Below, piece after piece: positions 11,601 through 21,649 of a stretch of DNA of 64,000 bases. Each line of letters starts with the position of its first letter. The stretch's first letter is position 1. Below the pieces are notes generated by a model that had not been told where the DNA came from, did no database searches, and worked only from the letters and a program-made list of their open reading frames with translations. The position numbers and the translations under genes are program-made. This DNA comes from Scleroderma bovista (Eukaryota > Basidiomycota > Agaricomycetes > Boletales > Sclerodermataceae), in contig JAYMGJ010000050.1 of assembly GCA_037178675.1 (NCBI GenBank), positions 186,001 through 250,000 of the forward strand, given 5' to 3'.

Positions 11601-14106
11601 ACCTTCACCGGCGAGAAATCTGCCACCTCCGGCACTGCAGCGCTTTGGCCGAGCTGAACGCTGCCAGAATGCGCCGCAACCCCCTGCAGTGAATATCCCT
11701 GCCCGCCCCCAATGTGAACGTAGAGCGCCATTGCGCCCTGGTAACGTGTATGGTGAGCAGCGACATCCCGTTGAGCAACTCCGGGATATTGAAAGTGCCT
11801 CTCAATGGCGAGAAACAGTGGGTGAGGCCCCTAGGCCCCCACAACCGGACACACCAGACCATATCCCTGGTGGTTTCCCCGACACCTCTGCAACACCCAG
11901 TGAGGAAGATGTGCAAAAGATGTGCGAGGAAGGGGGAGCAAACCTAGTCCATTATCTGATGGGCAAAGCCCTCGAAACCCGCGACCCTCAATACGAGAGT
12001 GTCCGCAACTGGTCCTATAAGCACATTGCTCGCTTACCCCAAGCTGAGCAGAAACTCTGGCAACTTGCTTGCCAAGAAGAGCTCGACGTGCTGCAAAAGC
12101 ACAAAGTCTTTGAGCTAGTTGACCGTCCCTGAGACCGGAAGGTCATTAAGAATTGATGGGTCTTCGATGTAAAGTCGGATGGCTGCAAGAAAGCCTGCTT
12201 AGTAGCAAAAGGCTTCTCCCAGGTCGAGGGATTAGATTTTGACCAGGTCTTCTCACCAGTCGTGCGCTTTGAAACAGTGCGCCTCATGCTTGCGCTTGCC
12301 GCACTTGAGAACTGGTATATTACTGGACTTGACATTCGGAGCGCCTACTTGTATGGCAAGCTCGACGAAGAGATCTATATGTAGAGTTTAAAAGTCCAGT
12401 CCAGTCTGGTTTTTTTGCCTTTTTTGGAAGAGGACCGGACTGGACTGCTTTTGGAAGCCTGGGAATGGTTCATGGACCGCTTAAAGACTGGTCCAAAGTG
12501 GTTGCAACCAGTTTTCAAAAAGACCGGTCCAAAACTGCTAAAAAAACCAGTCCAAACCACTAAAAAACCAGTTTTTTTGCATTTTATTGATGTTTTTCAC
12601 ATCAAAGGTGTGTCAGATAGCATCTAAATACTATTTATAGACTGTAGTAATTATATACAAGTCATTATATATTTATTTGTGCCATATTTCATCCAAAAAG
12701 ATCAGTTTTACACCCCTTAAGACCCACTGCAGGCCAAAATTAGCCTGTAATATAGGGGTTTTTATACCATATATGTATTGCTTACATAATGCGGTTGCAA
12801 CCGGTTGCAACCAGTCTTTTTCATCATTCTCAAAAGTAGGCAACTGGCAACTGCAGTCCGGTTGCAACCAGTCCAGTCCAGTCCAGTTTCTGGTCTTTTT
12901 GCGGTCCTATGGACTGGACTTTTAAACTCTATCTATATGGAACAACCCGAAGGGTTTGCAGTTCCCGGGCAAGAGCGCAAAGTGCTCCGCCTCTGGCATG
13001 CCCTCTATGGCCTCAAACAGGCCGGCCTAGCTTGGTGGCGCACACTCGATGAGTCTCTCAAAGAGCTTGGGTTTGACCGCCTTAAGTCTGAAGCAGGCAT
13101 CTTCTTCTACAAGAAGAAAGGCACCAACATCACCATTGGTATTATCTATGTTGACGACGCACTATTCTGCGGCCCTAACAAGGCTGTTGTTGATGCCATC
13201 AAAGTGCAGTTCATGCGCAAATGGGAGTGCTGAGACCTTGGAGAACCTAAGGAGTTCCTCCACATGCGAATCACTCGCAAAGGTTGCGCTATCCACCTGG
13301 ATCAATGCGCATACCTCCAAAAGGTCATCGAACGCTGCGGCATGCTCAATGCAAAGTCTGCAAGCACCCCACTGCCAGCTGGCTACTATGCTGCCAAAAA
13401 TACAGAGCCTGTTGATGCAGAACTCCGCTCCCGTTTCCAGACGGTTATTGGGTCCCTTCTGTACCTTATGTTAGGCACTAGGCCCGACATTGCCTTTGCA
13501 GTCACGCATCTCTCGCGCCATGCCGCGAACCCATCCCAGGACCACCTGTCCAAAGCGCTTTATATTTGTCGCTACTTGATTGGTACACCTAATTACTCCC
13601 TAGTGTACAATGGTGGATCTGGTGCTGGCCTGATTGCATGCACAGACTCAGATTGGGGATCAGACCCTATCTCTCACCTCTCGCAGACAGGTTTCTACCT
13701 GAAGCTTGCAGATGGCTTGATCAGTTGGACTTCTCATGCACAGAAGACTATTGCGTACTCGTCCACTGAGGCCGAATACATGGCTTTGAGCGATTGCGCT
13801 CGCCAAGTTACCTGGATTTGGAGTCCACTCGGTGAGCTCGGCTATAAGCTGAAAGCTATCCTGATTTGCGGTGATAATCAGGGGTCCATATTCATGGCAT
13901 CCAACCCTGTAACGGAGCCTCACTCCAAGCACATCAACATCCGCTACCATGGAATCTGCAAGTCAGTCGCAAAAGGTAACATAGAACTATTCTTCATTGA
14001 TGGTGCTGAGAATCCCGCCGATCTGCTCACCAAGAACTTACCCCGCGAGAAATTTGCAAAGTTCAGAGCTCAACTAGGCTTACAGTTTCCCTCTGGCAGC
14101 ATCTAG
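8641..14106 (+). pseudogene. copia-2 gag-pol polyprotein, broken
   Basis: The order is Gag, protease, integrase, reverse transcriptase, RNase H, as in Ty1/copia. The first ATG after the leader acceptor is at 8641. Gag begins with a copia-type WQQWHTSMQAYL region, the protease has LLDSGAS at about residue 476, and integrase has the HRRFGHPS...CPGC zinc-binding region near 10480-10590. RT resumes after the MITE with YVDD near 13148, and RNase H has TDSDWG, STEAEY and HINIRYH. Damage includes stops at 12130-12132, 12154-12156 and 13231-13233, a 550-bp MITE at 12382, and the third integrase catalytic residue, Glu in copia-3 (NGHAER), changed to Lys at 10966-10968. The last 280 residues are still open. 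No zinc knuckle was seen in Gag. Confidence 0.92.
12382..12931. mobile_element. hAT-like MITE, copy 1
   Basis: A 550-bp element bounded by TAGAGTTTAAAAGTCC and its exact inverted complement, with an 8-bp TSD, TCTATATG (12374-12381, 12932-12939), inside copia-2 RT. Removing it restores the RT sequence seen in copia-1. TIRs starting TAGAG plus an 8-bp TSD are hallmarks of hAT elements. The ends carry CAGTCC/GGACTG repeats. It has no coding capacity. A second copy lies at 53256-53776. Confidence 0.92.
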
Positions 14107-14140
14107 CGCCTTATTCGCTGAAGTGCTCTACGTGCAGCAC

Positions 14141-14152
14141 AGCGAGGGGGAG
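14141..14152 (+). other. Polypurine tract of copia-2
   Basis: AGCGAGGGGGAG immediately precedes the 3' LTR start TGTTGAAG. It is the expected plus-strand primer for reverse transcription. Confidence 0.85.
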
Positions 14153-14819
14153 TGTTGAAGTTGCACGTGCACCCAGCGTAAACCATCGACGAAGTGCGCA
14201 CAAGACTGCGATCCATATTAGTGTAGACTTAGTAATAATCCTCTTTAGAGTAGATGATGTTACATGTCACACGTCACATGTCACAGTCACATGTCACACT
14301 ATTTGTTGTATATAAACAGTGTGAGACGACCCTAGGCAAACACCAAGGACCTGACCACACACGAAGACTCTAAGAGGATAGGACGCGAGTATCTAGAGCA
14401 AAGACCCAAGATGAGCTCGAATGGGGAGCCTCTGGGTGCTGGATTGCACGGTATATATACTACTATACACGAGAGCTACACGAGGCTATCCATGAGGCTA
14501 CATGCAGGTAGAAGGCTATGTAACAACATCACTGTGGAGCTAAGGCTATGCATAATGATGTCAAGGGTGACAGCGTGTACAGCATGAGGTACTGGTCTAG
14601 ACTAGGTAGATAAGATAGAGGCTGTACACTAAGATAAGATAGACACTATCTAATTGCAGATTAGATAAGATAAAAAGTTGGATCGTAACACAGCGTCCAC
14701 CGCTTATATAAGAACAACAGCTCTTGACCAGCTACCGCTACCATCTCAGGTTGTGCACTCCACCCAAACAGGTGAGTTGGAGTAGCAGTTCCTCTACGTA
14801 CATAGGTATTGCTTCAACA
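14153..14819 (+). mobile_element. copia-2 3' LTR, split by a solo gypsy LTR
   Basis: TGTTGAAG...CTTCAACA, about 294 bp once the solo LTR at 14324-14691 is removed. Compared with the 5' LTR it differs by scattered transitions and a small indel near 14255. The right flank (14820) is Plavaka transposase coding sequence, which is cut off here, whereas the left flank of the element (2540) is LTR-A. The two ends therefore do not share a simple insertion site. Confidence 0.88.
14324..14691 (-). mobile_element. Solo LTR of the G-C gypsy family
   Basis: A 368-bp unit, TGAGACGACCC to ATCGTAACA, nearly identical in layout to the G-C 3' LTR at 58163-58532. The flanks CAGTG (14319-14323) and CAGCG (14692-14696) are a 5-bp TSD with one transition. 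It is antisense relative to copia-2. Confidence 0.9.
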
Positions 14820-15994
14820 ACGGACACACACACCACAATGTCATGAACAATGCCATAGTCATTGGATAATGTTTGTGCATCTAGGACATTGACGAGTGCC
14901 ATGGAAAGTTCATGGGAACGACAACCTCCGCCACCATCCAAATTATTGTTGCGAGCAGTGCACCTGATGGTAAATGGTAAGTTAAACTGTGTGGATCATC
15001 ACATTGACTTACCGTGGACACCATCCCTGCACCACACCAGTCAATAACACCTGTTTGGGGTAGTCTGCAATGTAGGGGCCGAGTCCATATATAACACGAT
15101 GAAAATGCCCATCTGGACACAATGTGACTGTTGGCTTACTCATGTGTGGCTTCAGTGAGTCCAACACAGCCGCAATTGAGCTATGGAAGAGTTGGCAGCG
15201 AAAGCGGCGAAACGCAGGGTCATTTTTGTGCGCCTCATCAGCTATGTTCAGACAAATGAGTAGTAAAGAATAGATAAAATAGTACCACACCAAACGTACT
15301 TTTGGGAATGGCAAGAAATGCGAGTATTGTTACAGCATCACGGTGTGCCCGGCGGACATTGTTGTGTATATTCCCAAGCGAGAGGTAGAGAGGGTAGTAT
15401 TCCGTACGACCCGTTGCAACCGACACCGTGGTCTTGTCACTACCAAGAACCACTGGCACGAACATTGCACCGTGTGTGTCGGCATCTTTGCCAATGATGT
15501 CCTGAGACCGGCAGGTTCAATATCAGTCACTGCTTCACCAACAATTCAAAACAAATAACTTACAGACTGTTCAAACACCCATTGTCCAGACATCAGGTCA
15601 CATACTTCACGGTGTCCACCTTCATCGATGACGACTTTCGCGGCATAATCAATTTCACCCTTGAAATTGGGGTTTGCGAGTTGATGCTCAAGCACCACCT
15701 TCGGATCGCGGTACCATACATCATACTTGGCGGTCATCCAAGGAGGTGGAAGATCAGGTATGGCACCTGAATATGTCATGGAGAACGACTTCCAAGGGGA
15801 ATCCCCATGGGTTGTAGCGTCGATTGTATCGTACATGTGCTTGTGCGAATGGAATGGTGGATCCTTGTCGCATATCGAAGCCATGATAGCCAGTAATTCG
15901 TTGATCTTGGCGGCGGACATCTGTTCGCGATTGTACAAGAATTGTTGGAAGGCGGCCCTACTCTCATAGGGACTATAGTCATCAGGAGGGGGAC

Positions 15995-16620
15995 TGTCAA
16001 GACCGGTTCTTCACCGATCTGATCTCTACGAGGGGTCTGGGGGTCAGAGGTTGGCCTAGCGGTAAGACCGAGATGCCACATAGCGTAGTCGCGCTTCCCG
16101 AGTAATTAGGAAGGCCGACCGAGGGTTGTACGGAGTGTCTGAGGGTAAACGGTCAACGACCGAGTACTTGTACAAGGGCAGAGACCGAGAGCACGAAGGG
16201 AGAACAGATGAGAAGTATCTTATTCGATATTCGAACTGAAACTACAACAGACCGAGTATCTAGGTATTTATACTGAGTAGAACGGATGAGGCGATGTACG
16301 GGAAGTCGGGATTACCGACGAACGACGAGCGCAGCTGCGCTGCGTGCTGAGTAAGTACGGTAAGTGCGATAACCGGTTTACCGATAGACATTGTGTTAGT
16401 AATGCAACGGGATGGGAACGTATAGTAACCGGAAACGAGAAAGGAAACATATTAGGTAATAGTACAGAGAGACAGAACGGACAACGCGCTCACCGATCGG
16501 TGGCGATACAGGACAGATAGAAAGAAATGGAAAAGGGAGTGCATACAATAGACGGACGGCAAATGCGTGGACGCGATCAGACAATAGGGTACAGGGTGAT
16601 CGGATGTCACGGTCGTGACA
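15995..16620 (-). mobile_element. G-A 3' LTR
   Basis: TGTCAAGACCGG...GTCGTGACA. I counted about 18 differences from the 5' LTR, all transitions and nearly all at CpG, TpG or CpA sites. The polypurine tract CCCTAAGAGGGGGATAC (minus strand, 16637-16621) adjoins it. Confidence 0.95.
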
Positions 16621-16689
16621 GTATCCCCCTCTTAGGGCCGAGCCCACGAGGCTGCAACGCGTATTCCACACTGAATGTGCGTGACCATT

Positions 16690-16784
16690 GTCTGGGTTTG
16701 AAAATCGGTTAGGGCATATTTAAGTCTGGCCTTCGGTGACGGTAACCCAACAAATTTTTTTTTCCATAACACTTCACTTTAATC
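16690..16784 (+). promoter_or_regulatory. Putative promoter and leader of the G-A antisense gene
   Basis: The stretch between the polypurine tract and the antisense ATG contains a TATA-like CATATTTAAG near 16717 and a run of T followed by CCATAACACTTCAC before the ATG. G-B has an equivalent leader (39345-39501) with CCTATAAGTAA. The promoter lies inside the element but outside the LTR. This is inference from position only. Confidence 0.35.
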
Positions 16785-17861
16785 ATGTCTTCTGGCAGCA
16801 ACAACAACGGCAACAACGTCGACTGGACGCGTGCCGCCTCGCCCGAGTTGGAAGGGAAACCGACCGACTCGATACAGGTGCAAATCGCCAAGTTCGATGA
16901 GCAATCGCGAAGACGTCGGGAGCGATTGATGAAGCAGGCGGCCAAACAGGAGGTGAGGAGATTGGCAGAGGAGGCTGCGAAGAAGAAGGCTGAGGAGGAG
17001 GCGAAGAGAGTTGCTGAAGAGAAACGGAAGGCCGAGGAGCAGGCGAAGAAGATCGCCGAGGAAAAGGCGCGAGCCAACTTCGAGGCGAGGCGCAAGGCCG
17101 AAGCAGAGGTGAGGGCGAGGGAGAAGGCCGAGTCGCTAGCGGCTGGCGAGGCGATGAGGGCGCGGTTGGGGCTAGGGCCCAAGGCCAAGGTATGTGGCCG
17201 ATCATTTTAATTTGATTTCGCTGACTTGTTACTTGGTTAGCCGCGACAGGTCACTGCCCGTTCCAACACGGGCATCATGGGGTTCAGGCCCCCATGTGAC
17301 CGATGCCGGCAGAGTGGCGACAGCGGTGGGTGCGAGCTGGCCGACGGAGCGCGTACACCGACGTGCGGTCGGTGTCAACGGTCGAAGGTCAAGTGCACCT
17401 TCGAAGTTTCGACGTCGGCAATGGAGCGGTCGGCGGGTGGAGAGAAAAGGAAGCAGAGCGAGAAGACGGCGGAGGTGAACACGTCGCCGAGGGGAGGTGA
17501 AAAGAGGAAGAGGACGAGGAAGACGGTTGCGAACACCGCGAGTACGGAGGAGATCGAGGCGGCGATGGGAAGCTTCTCGGTGGCAGGGCCATTGAATCGG
17601 CCAGACCCAGTCGCGCTGGTCCTAGACCGCCGACTCGGGGAGCTCGTGGCTGCGATCGACCGCAACACCAGGGAGCTGGTGAAGCTCGGTCGAAAGGTGG
17701 ATGGGGTCACATGGGAGACGAAGAGGGTGGCAGACGCAAGGGACCCGAAGGGCAAGGGCAAAGTGATGCCCGAGGAGAGCGAGGAGCAGCAAGAGTCGGA
17801 TGAGACGGACGGGGAAGGCGAGGAGTCGGGGGATGAAGACGGAGAGGGTGAGTCCAAGTAA
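16785..17861 (+). CDS. Antisense accessory gene of G-A: coiled-coil protein with Zn2Cys6-like cluster
   Basis: Two exons, 16785-17189 and 17241-17861. The intron (17190-17240, GTATGT...TTAG, 51 nt) is in phase 0 and gives a 341-residue protein. Residues ~40-125 are a highly charged Ala/Glu/Lys/Arg coiled coil. Residues 154-187 hold six cysteines spaced C-X2-C-X8-C-X10-C-X2-C-X6-C, close to the fungal binuclear zinc-cluster pattern but with the basic residues in the second half. A Lys/Arg-rich stretch and a Leu-rich segment follow, with an acidic tail. The gene runs opposite to gag-pol, between pol and the 3' LTR. G-B carries a homologue in the same place (39502-40640). Similar predicted proteins occur in mushrooms from memory. 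The function is unknown; DNA or RNA binding is a guess. Confidence 0.75.
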
Positions 17862-17933
17862 ATAGTCGGACAGAACAATTGTATTTAGTTTTTTGTATAC
17901 TATCAATAGACTTGGTTCGGTGACTTAAAAGAC

Positions 17934-20900
17934 TTAGCGTGAGAGGCTTTCTAAGGGGCCTGGCTTAGTCGGATAGGCTTTGTGATAGTCGGCCACGAGT
18001 TCTGATGCGTGTCCTAGCTCGGTCGCGATCAACCAAGATGTTTCTTCGTCGGTACCTTCGTAACCAGCCCATCTAACTAGGTAAAGGAGTGGGCATTGGC
18101 ATCGACGTCGGTCGAACTTTGAATTGAGGATCTCGGTGATCTCGAACTCGGGTTCGCCGTCGACTTCGATGGGAGGTGGTGGAGGTTGTGACCGATTCGG
18201 TATTGTATTCGGTGTCGCTGGTTCGAGCTGTGAGACGTGGAAGACAGGATGGACAGCACGCATAGAGTCGGGAAGACGGATTGTGAATGATAGGGTGCCG
18301 ACTTGGGCGATGATTGGGTAGGGACCAAGATTCTTCTCGGAGAGATTCTTTGATGGTCGGGTGGACCTAAAGTACTTGGCTTTGATGAATACTTGATCAC
18401 CGACTTTGAAATTGGGTGCGGGTGATCTTCTGGCATCAGCAGGGCCTTGGTACCTTTTCTGGGCAGCAGCCATTTCTTCACGTAGGTACTCATGCAATGA
18501 TTCTAAGTCAACTGCGTATTCCCTTGCCCGAGCCGATGAGAGATCGTGCTCAGGGTGCACAGCGAGGTTCGGGTGGTATCCTTTGTTCGCGAAGAACGGT
18601 GATACACCAGTCGTGGCGCTAGGGGCATTGTTGTAGGCGAACTCGGCGAGAGGTAGTAAGTCCGACCAGTTGTCCTGCTGGTAGTTGCAGTACATCCTGA
18701 GGTATTGCTCGAGTGTTTGGTTAGCTCGCTCGGTCTGTCCGTCACCTTCTGGGTGATAGCCCGAAGTGAAATGTAATTTCATATCTAAGGCCTTACCGAG
18801 TGATCGGAAGAAGTGCGAAACAAACTCTGAGCCTCGGTCAGACGTTACATGCGCGGGTACGCCGTGCTTAGCGAAGACGTGGAGTAGGAAGAGCTGTGCG
18901 AGCTCGGGGGAGGTTATTGTATCGTGAGTCGGAATGAATATGGCTTGCTTTGATAGTCGGTCAATAACTACCAGTATGGCTGTGAAGCCGGATGAGGACG
19001 GGAGTTGCTCGATGAAATCCATCGAAATGGAATTCCATGGTCGGTCAGGGACCGGTAATTGCTTGAGCATCCCATAGGGTCGGTGACGTGGCGTCTTAGC
19101 TCGGGCACAGGCCGTGCAGGACTTGACGTAGTCTTTTACGTAGGTACGAATTCCTGGCCATGTATATTCGCGACGAATGAGCTCTAAAGTGCGGTTCTGA
19201 CCGAAGTGTCCCGATAGGGGATGGTCATGCTTGTATCTGAGGACACGAAGACGTAGGTCATCGGCCTCGGGGACGTACATGCGGCCATCGAGACGTAGGT
19301 AACCAGTCTCATCGGTCGACCATCGGGGGTTCAATGTGTCCGAGAGGTGGGCTTTAGCGATTGGATCGGTCGGGAGGTTGGCTAGGATATTGGCGTGAAG
19401 ACGCTCGACGTCCATGAGTGCACTAGCTCTGAGTACTGGGGCGTGTAGGCATGTCGTGCGAAGGGAGTTGGTGAGCTGTTCAGCCGTGAACACCGGTCGG
19501 AGGTTCTGTGGGTTGACTCGGGCAAAGCCCCTATCCCCCTCTTTGGGGTAGACGTCCCAGCGTCTAGTCAAGGCGTCGGGCTTTGCACCAAGTTTACCAG
19601 GTCGGAAACGAATGATCAGGTTAAAGGAGGAAAGGTATTCTGACCATCGGGCTTGCCAACAGGTGAGAACCTTAGAAGTAGAAAAGTACTCCAAATTTTT
19701 ATGGTCGGTCACGACGTCAATCGGGAAGGCAGGGCCCTCTAGGTAATGACGCCAGGTCTTGAAGGCCTCGAAAATAGCGAGGAGCTCCTTGTCGTGAGTA
19801 TCATAATTCAGCTCGGGCGCGGTCAGAGTGCGAGAATAGAACGTGATCGGTCGTATCTCATCATCTGAACCAGTGATGGATAGAATACCGGCGATCGCGT
19901 AGTCCGACGCGTCGGTCTCAACTGTCAGTTGGGCGCCTGGCTGGAAATGGGTGAGGATGGGAGCTGTAGTGAAGGCCTCCTTGAGTTGGTTGAATGACCG
20001 TCGGCAGACGTCAGAAAAGTCCCAGGGGGCATCTTTCCGTGTCAACCGAGTTAGTGGGACCACTATATCAGAGTAATTGAATATAAATCGACGGTAAAAG
20101 TTCGCGAAGCCCAGGAAGGACTGAATGTCCTTCACCTTGCGAGGCTCGGGCCAATCGCAGATTGTCTTGACTTTGTCTTGCGACATTGTCAAACCGTTGG
20201 GGGAGAGGAAGTACCCGAGGTATTCCACCGAGTCCAAATGGAACTCACACTTTTCGGGTTTGGCATAGAGCTTGTGCTGGCGGAGTCGCCGAAGCACTTC
20301 CCGAACGTGCTTGGTATGGTCCTCCATGTTGTCCGAGTAGACTAGGATGTCGTCGAGGTAGACTACGACGCAGACATTGAGCATGTCCGCGAAGACCGAG
20401 TTGACAAACCGCTGAAAAGCTGCAGGGGCATTGGTGAGACCGAAGGGCATCACCTGCCACTCATACGAGCCATAGCGAGTCCTGAAGGCGGTTTTCCACT
20501 CATCACCTTCGGCAATGCGAACCAGATGGTAAGCATGTCGAAGATCGATTTTAGTGTAGACCTTCGCCCGACTCGGGGAGTCGAGTAGGTCGGAGATGAG
20601 AGGTAGAGGGTAACGATCCTTCTTTGAGATCTTATTGAGTCCTCGGTAGTCGATGCAAAGTCGGAGAGAGCCGTCCTTCTTCTTGACGAAGAGGACAGGG
20701 GCTGCATGGGAGGATGAGGTTGGACGGATGAAACCAAAGCGAAGGTTTTCGTCGATGAATGCCCGAAGGGTTTCGAGCTCGACGGGGGAGAGAGAATAGA
20801 GTCTTCCGGGCGGTAATGGCGCTCCTTCTTCCAGTTCTATCTTGAGGTCATATTCCCGATGAGGCGCGAGTACCGATGCTTTCGCCTTACTAAAGACGTC

Positions 20901-21590
20901 GGCAAAGTCGTGGTATGCCTCGGGGACAGAGGAAAGGTCGGGAGCAGCGTCGACCGACGCAGCGTGAAAACTGCTGTCAGGCTTCAGCTGAATAGAGAAC
21001 TGTTGAGAGCCATCTAGCTGACAAGCCTTCAGAAAGGCTGCAGTGTTGATGAGAGCGATAGGAGGTGCCCGAAGACCGAGAGCCTGAGGCGGGTCGGTCA
21101 GAGAAGGAGACGAGACTGACGTAGCATCGAGTCTCAATGCGCTCGGTGAGGGCGCTACAAGGTTGGGGGGTGAGCTCGGGGTTGGCACTTGCTGCGTAGA
21201 TGTTCTGAACTTAATACTGCTCAATACCCAGTCAATCGACGGATTGTATCGGGTGAGCCAGTTGTGTCCGAGAACGATCTTACAGTCAGAGTCCAACGGG
21301 GTGACATAAAATGTCATCGGGGTGACGTCGCCAGAGGGAAAGCGGATGGGTAGATCGGTTGCTTCAGTGATTATGGTGGTGGTGGTACCGTCGAATAGAC
21401 GGAGAACGATCAGGGATACCGAGTAGCGTGAAAGAGTGTTCATATTGGCAAATGACGGATCTACAAAACAGTGGGTAGAACCCGAATCTACTAACGCAGG
21501 GAAAGAAGGCATAGTATGGTCAACAATTGTTACAGAGGGTCGGAGAGAATTGGGGTCGGAAAGAGCGGCTGCGTTGAGTCGGGCCTCCAT
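17934..21590 (-). CDS. G-A Pol polyprotein (protease, RT, RNase H, integrase, chromodomain)
   Basis: 1218 residues counted from the ATG at 21590; in vivo it is probably a Gag-Pol fusion made by -1 frameshifting at 21653. Domains in order: aspartic protease DSGSTHCFVD (residue ~35), RT with YLDD (~411-414), RNase H with ETDASDY (~558), and the integrase HHCC finger (HFGQNRT...CTACARAK). The catalytic core has Asp ~857, Asp ~917 and Glu ~953, the D,D(35)E spacing. A C-terminal chromodomain (LLYLVRWAGYEGTDEETSW) follows. The architecture is that of a chromovirus. Chromodomains can steer integration to modified chromatin, which would fit this nested landscape. No stop or missing catalytic residue was seen. 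Confidence 0.95.
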   Translation of the reverse strand: MEARLNAAALSDPNSLRPSVTIVDHTMPSFPALVDSGSTHCFVDPSFANMNTLSRYSVSLIVLRLFDGTTTTIITEATDLPIRFPSGDVTPMTFYVTPLDSDCKIVLGHNWLTRYNPSIDWVLSSIKFRTSTQQVPTPSSPPNLVAPSPSALRLDATSVSSPSLTDPPQALGLRAPPIALINTAAFLKACQLDGSQQFSIQLKPDSSFHAASVDAAPDLSSVPEAYHDFADVFSKAKASVLAPHREYDLKIELEEGAPLPPGRLYSLSPVELETLRAFIDENLRFGFIRPTSSSHAAPVLFVKKKDGSLRLCIDYRGLNKISKKDRYPLPLISDLLDSPSRAKVYTKIDLRHAYHLVRIAEGDEWKTAFRTRYGSYEWQVMPFGLTNAPAAFQRFVNSVFADMLNVCVVVYLDDILVYSDNMEDHTKHVREVLRRLRQHKLYAKPEKCEFHLDSVEYLGYFLSPNGLTMSQDKVKTICDWPEPRKVKDIQSFLGFANFYRRFIFNYSDIVVPLTRLTRKDAPWDFSDVCRRSFNQLKEAFTTAPILTHFQPGAQLTVETDASDYAIAGILSITGSDDEIRPITFYSRTLTAPELNYDTHDKELLAIFEAFKTWRHYLEGPAFPIDVVTDHKNLEYFSTSKVLTCWQARWSEYLSSFNLIIRFRPGKLGAKPDALTRRWDVYPKEGDRGFARVNPQNLRPVFTAEQLTNSLRTTCLHAPVLRASALMDVERLHANILANLPTDPIAKAHLSDTLNPRWSTDETGYLRLDGRMYVPEADDLRLRVLRYKHDHPLSGHFGQNRTLELIRREYTWPGIRTYVKDYVKSCTACARAKTPRHRPYGMLKQLPVPDRPWNSISMDFIEQLPSSSGFTAILVVIDRLSKQAIFIPTHDTITSPELAQLFLLHVFAKHGVPAHVTSDRGSEFVSHFFRSLGKALDMKLHFTSGYHPEGDGQTERANQTLEQYLRMYCNYQQDNWSDLLPLAEFAYNNAPSATTGVSPFFANKGYHPNLAVHPEHDLSSARAREYAVDLESLHEYLREEMAAAQKRYQGPADARRSPAPNFKVGDQVFIKAKYFRSTRPSKNLSEKNLGPYPIIAQVGTLSFTIRLPDSMRAVHPVFHVSQLEPATPNTIPNRSQPPPPPIEVDGEPEFEITEILNSKFDRRRCQCPLLYLVRWAGYEGTDEETSWLIATELGHASELVADYHKAYPTKPGPLESLSR

Positions 21591-21649
21591 AGGTGCACAG
21601 TCGGGAACAACGCAACTCCCACTCTGTGCAGAGTCTCGGGAGTTGCTAT

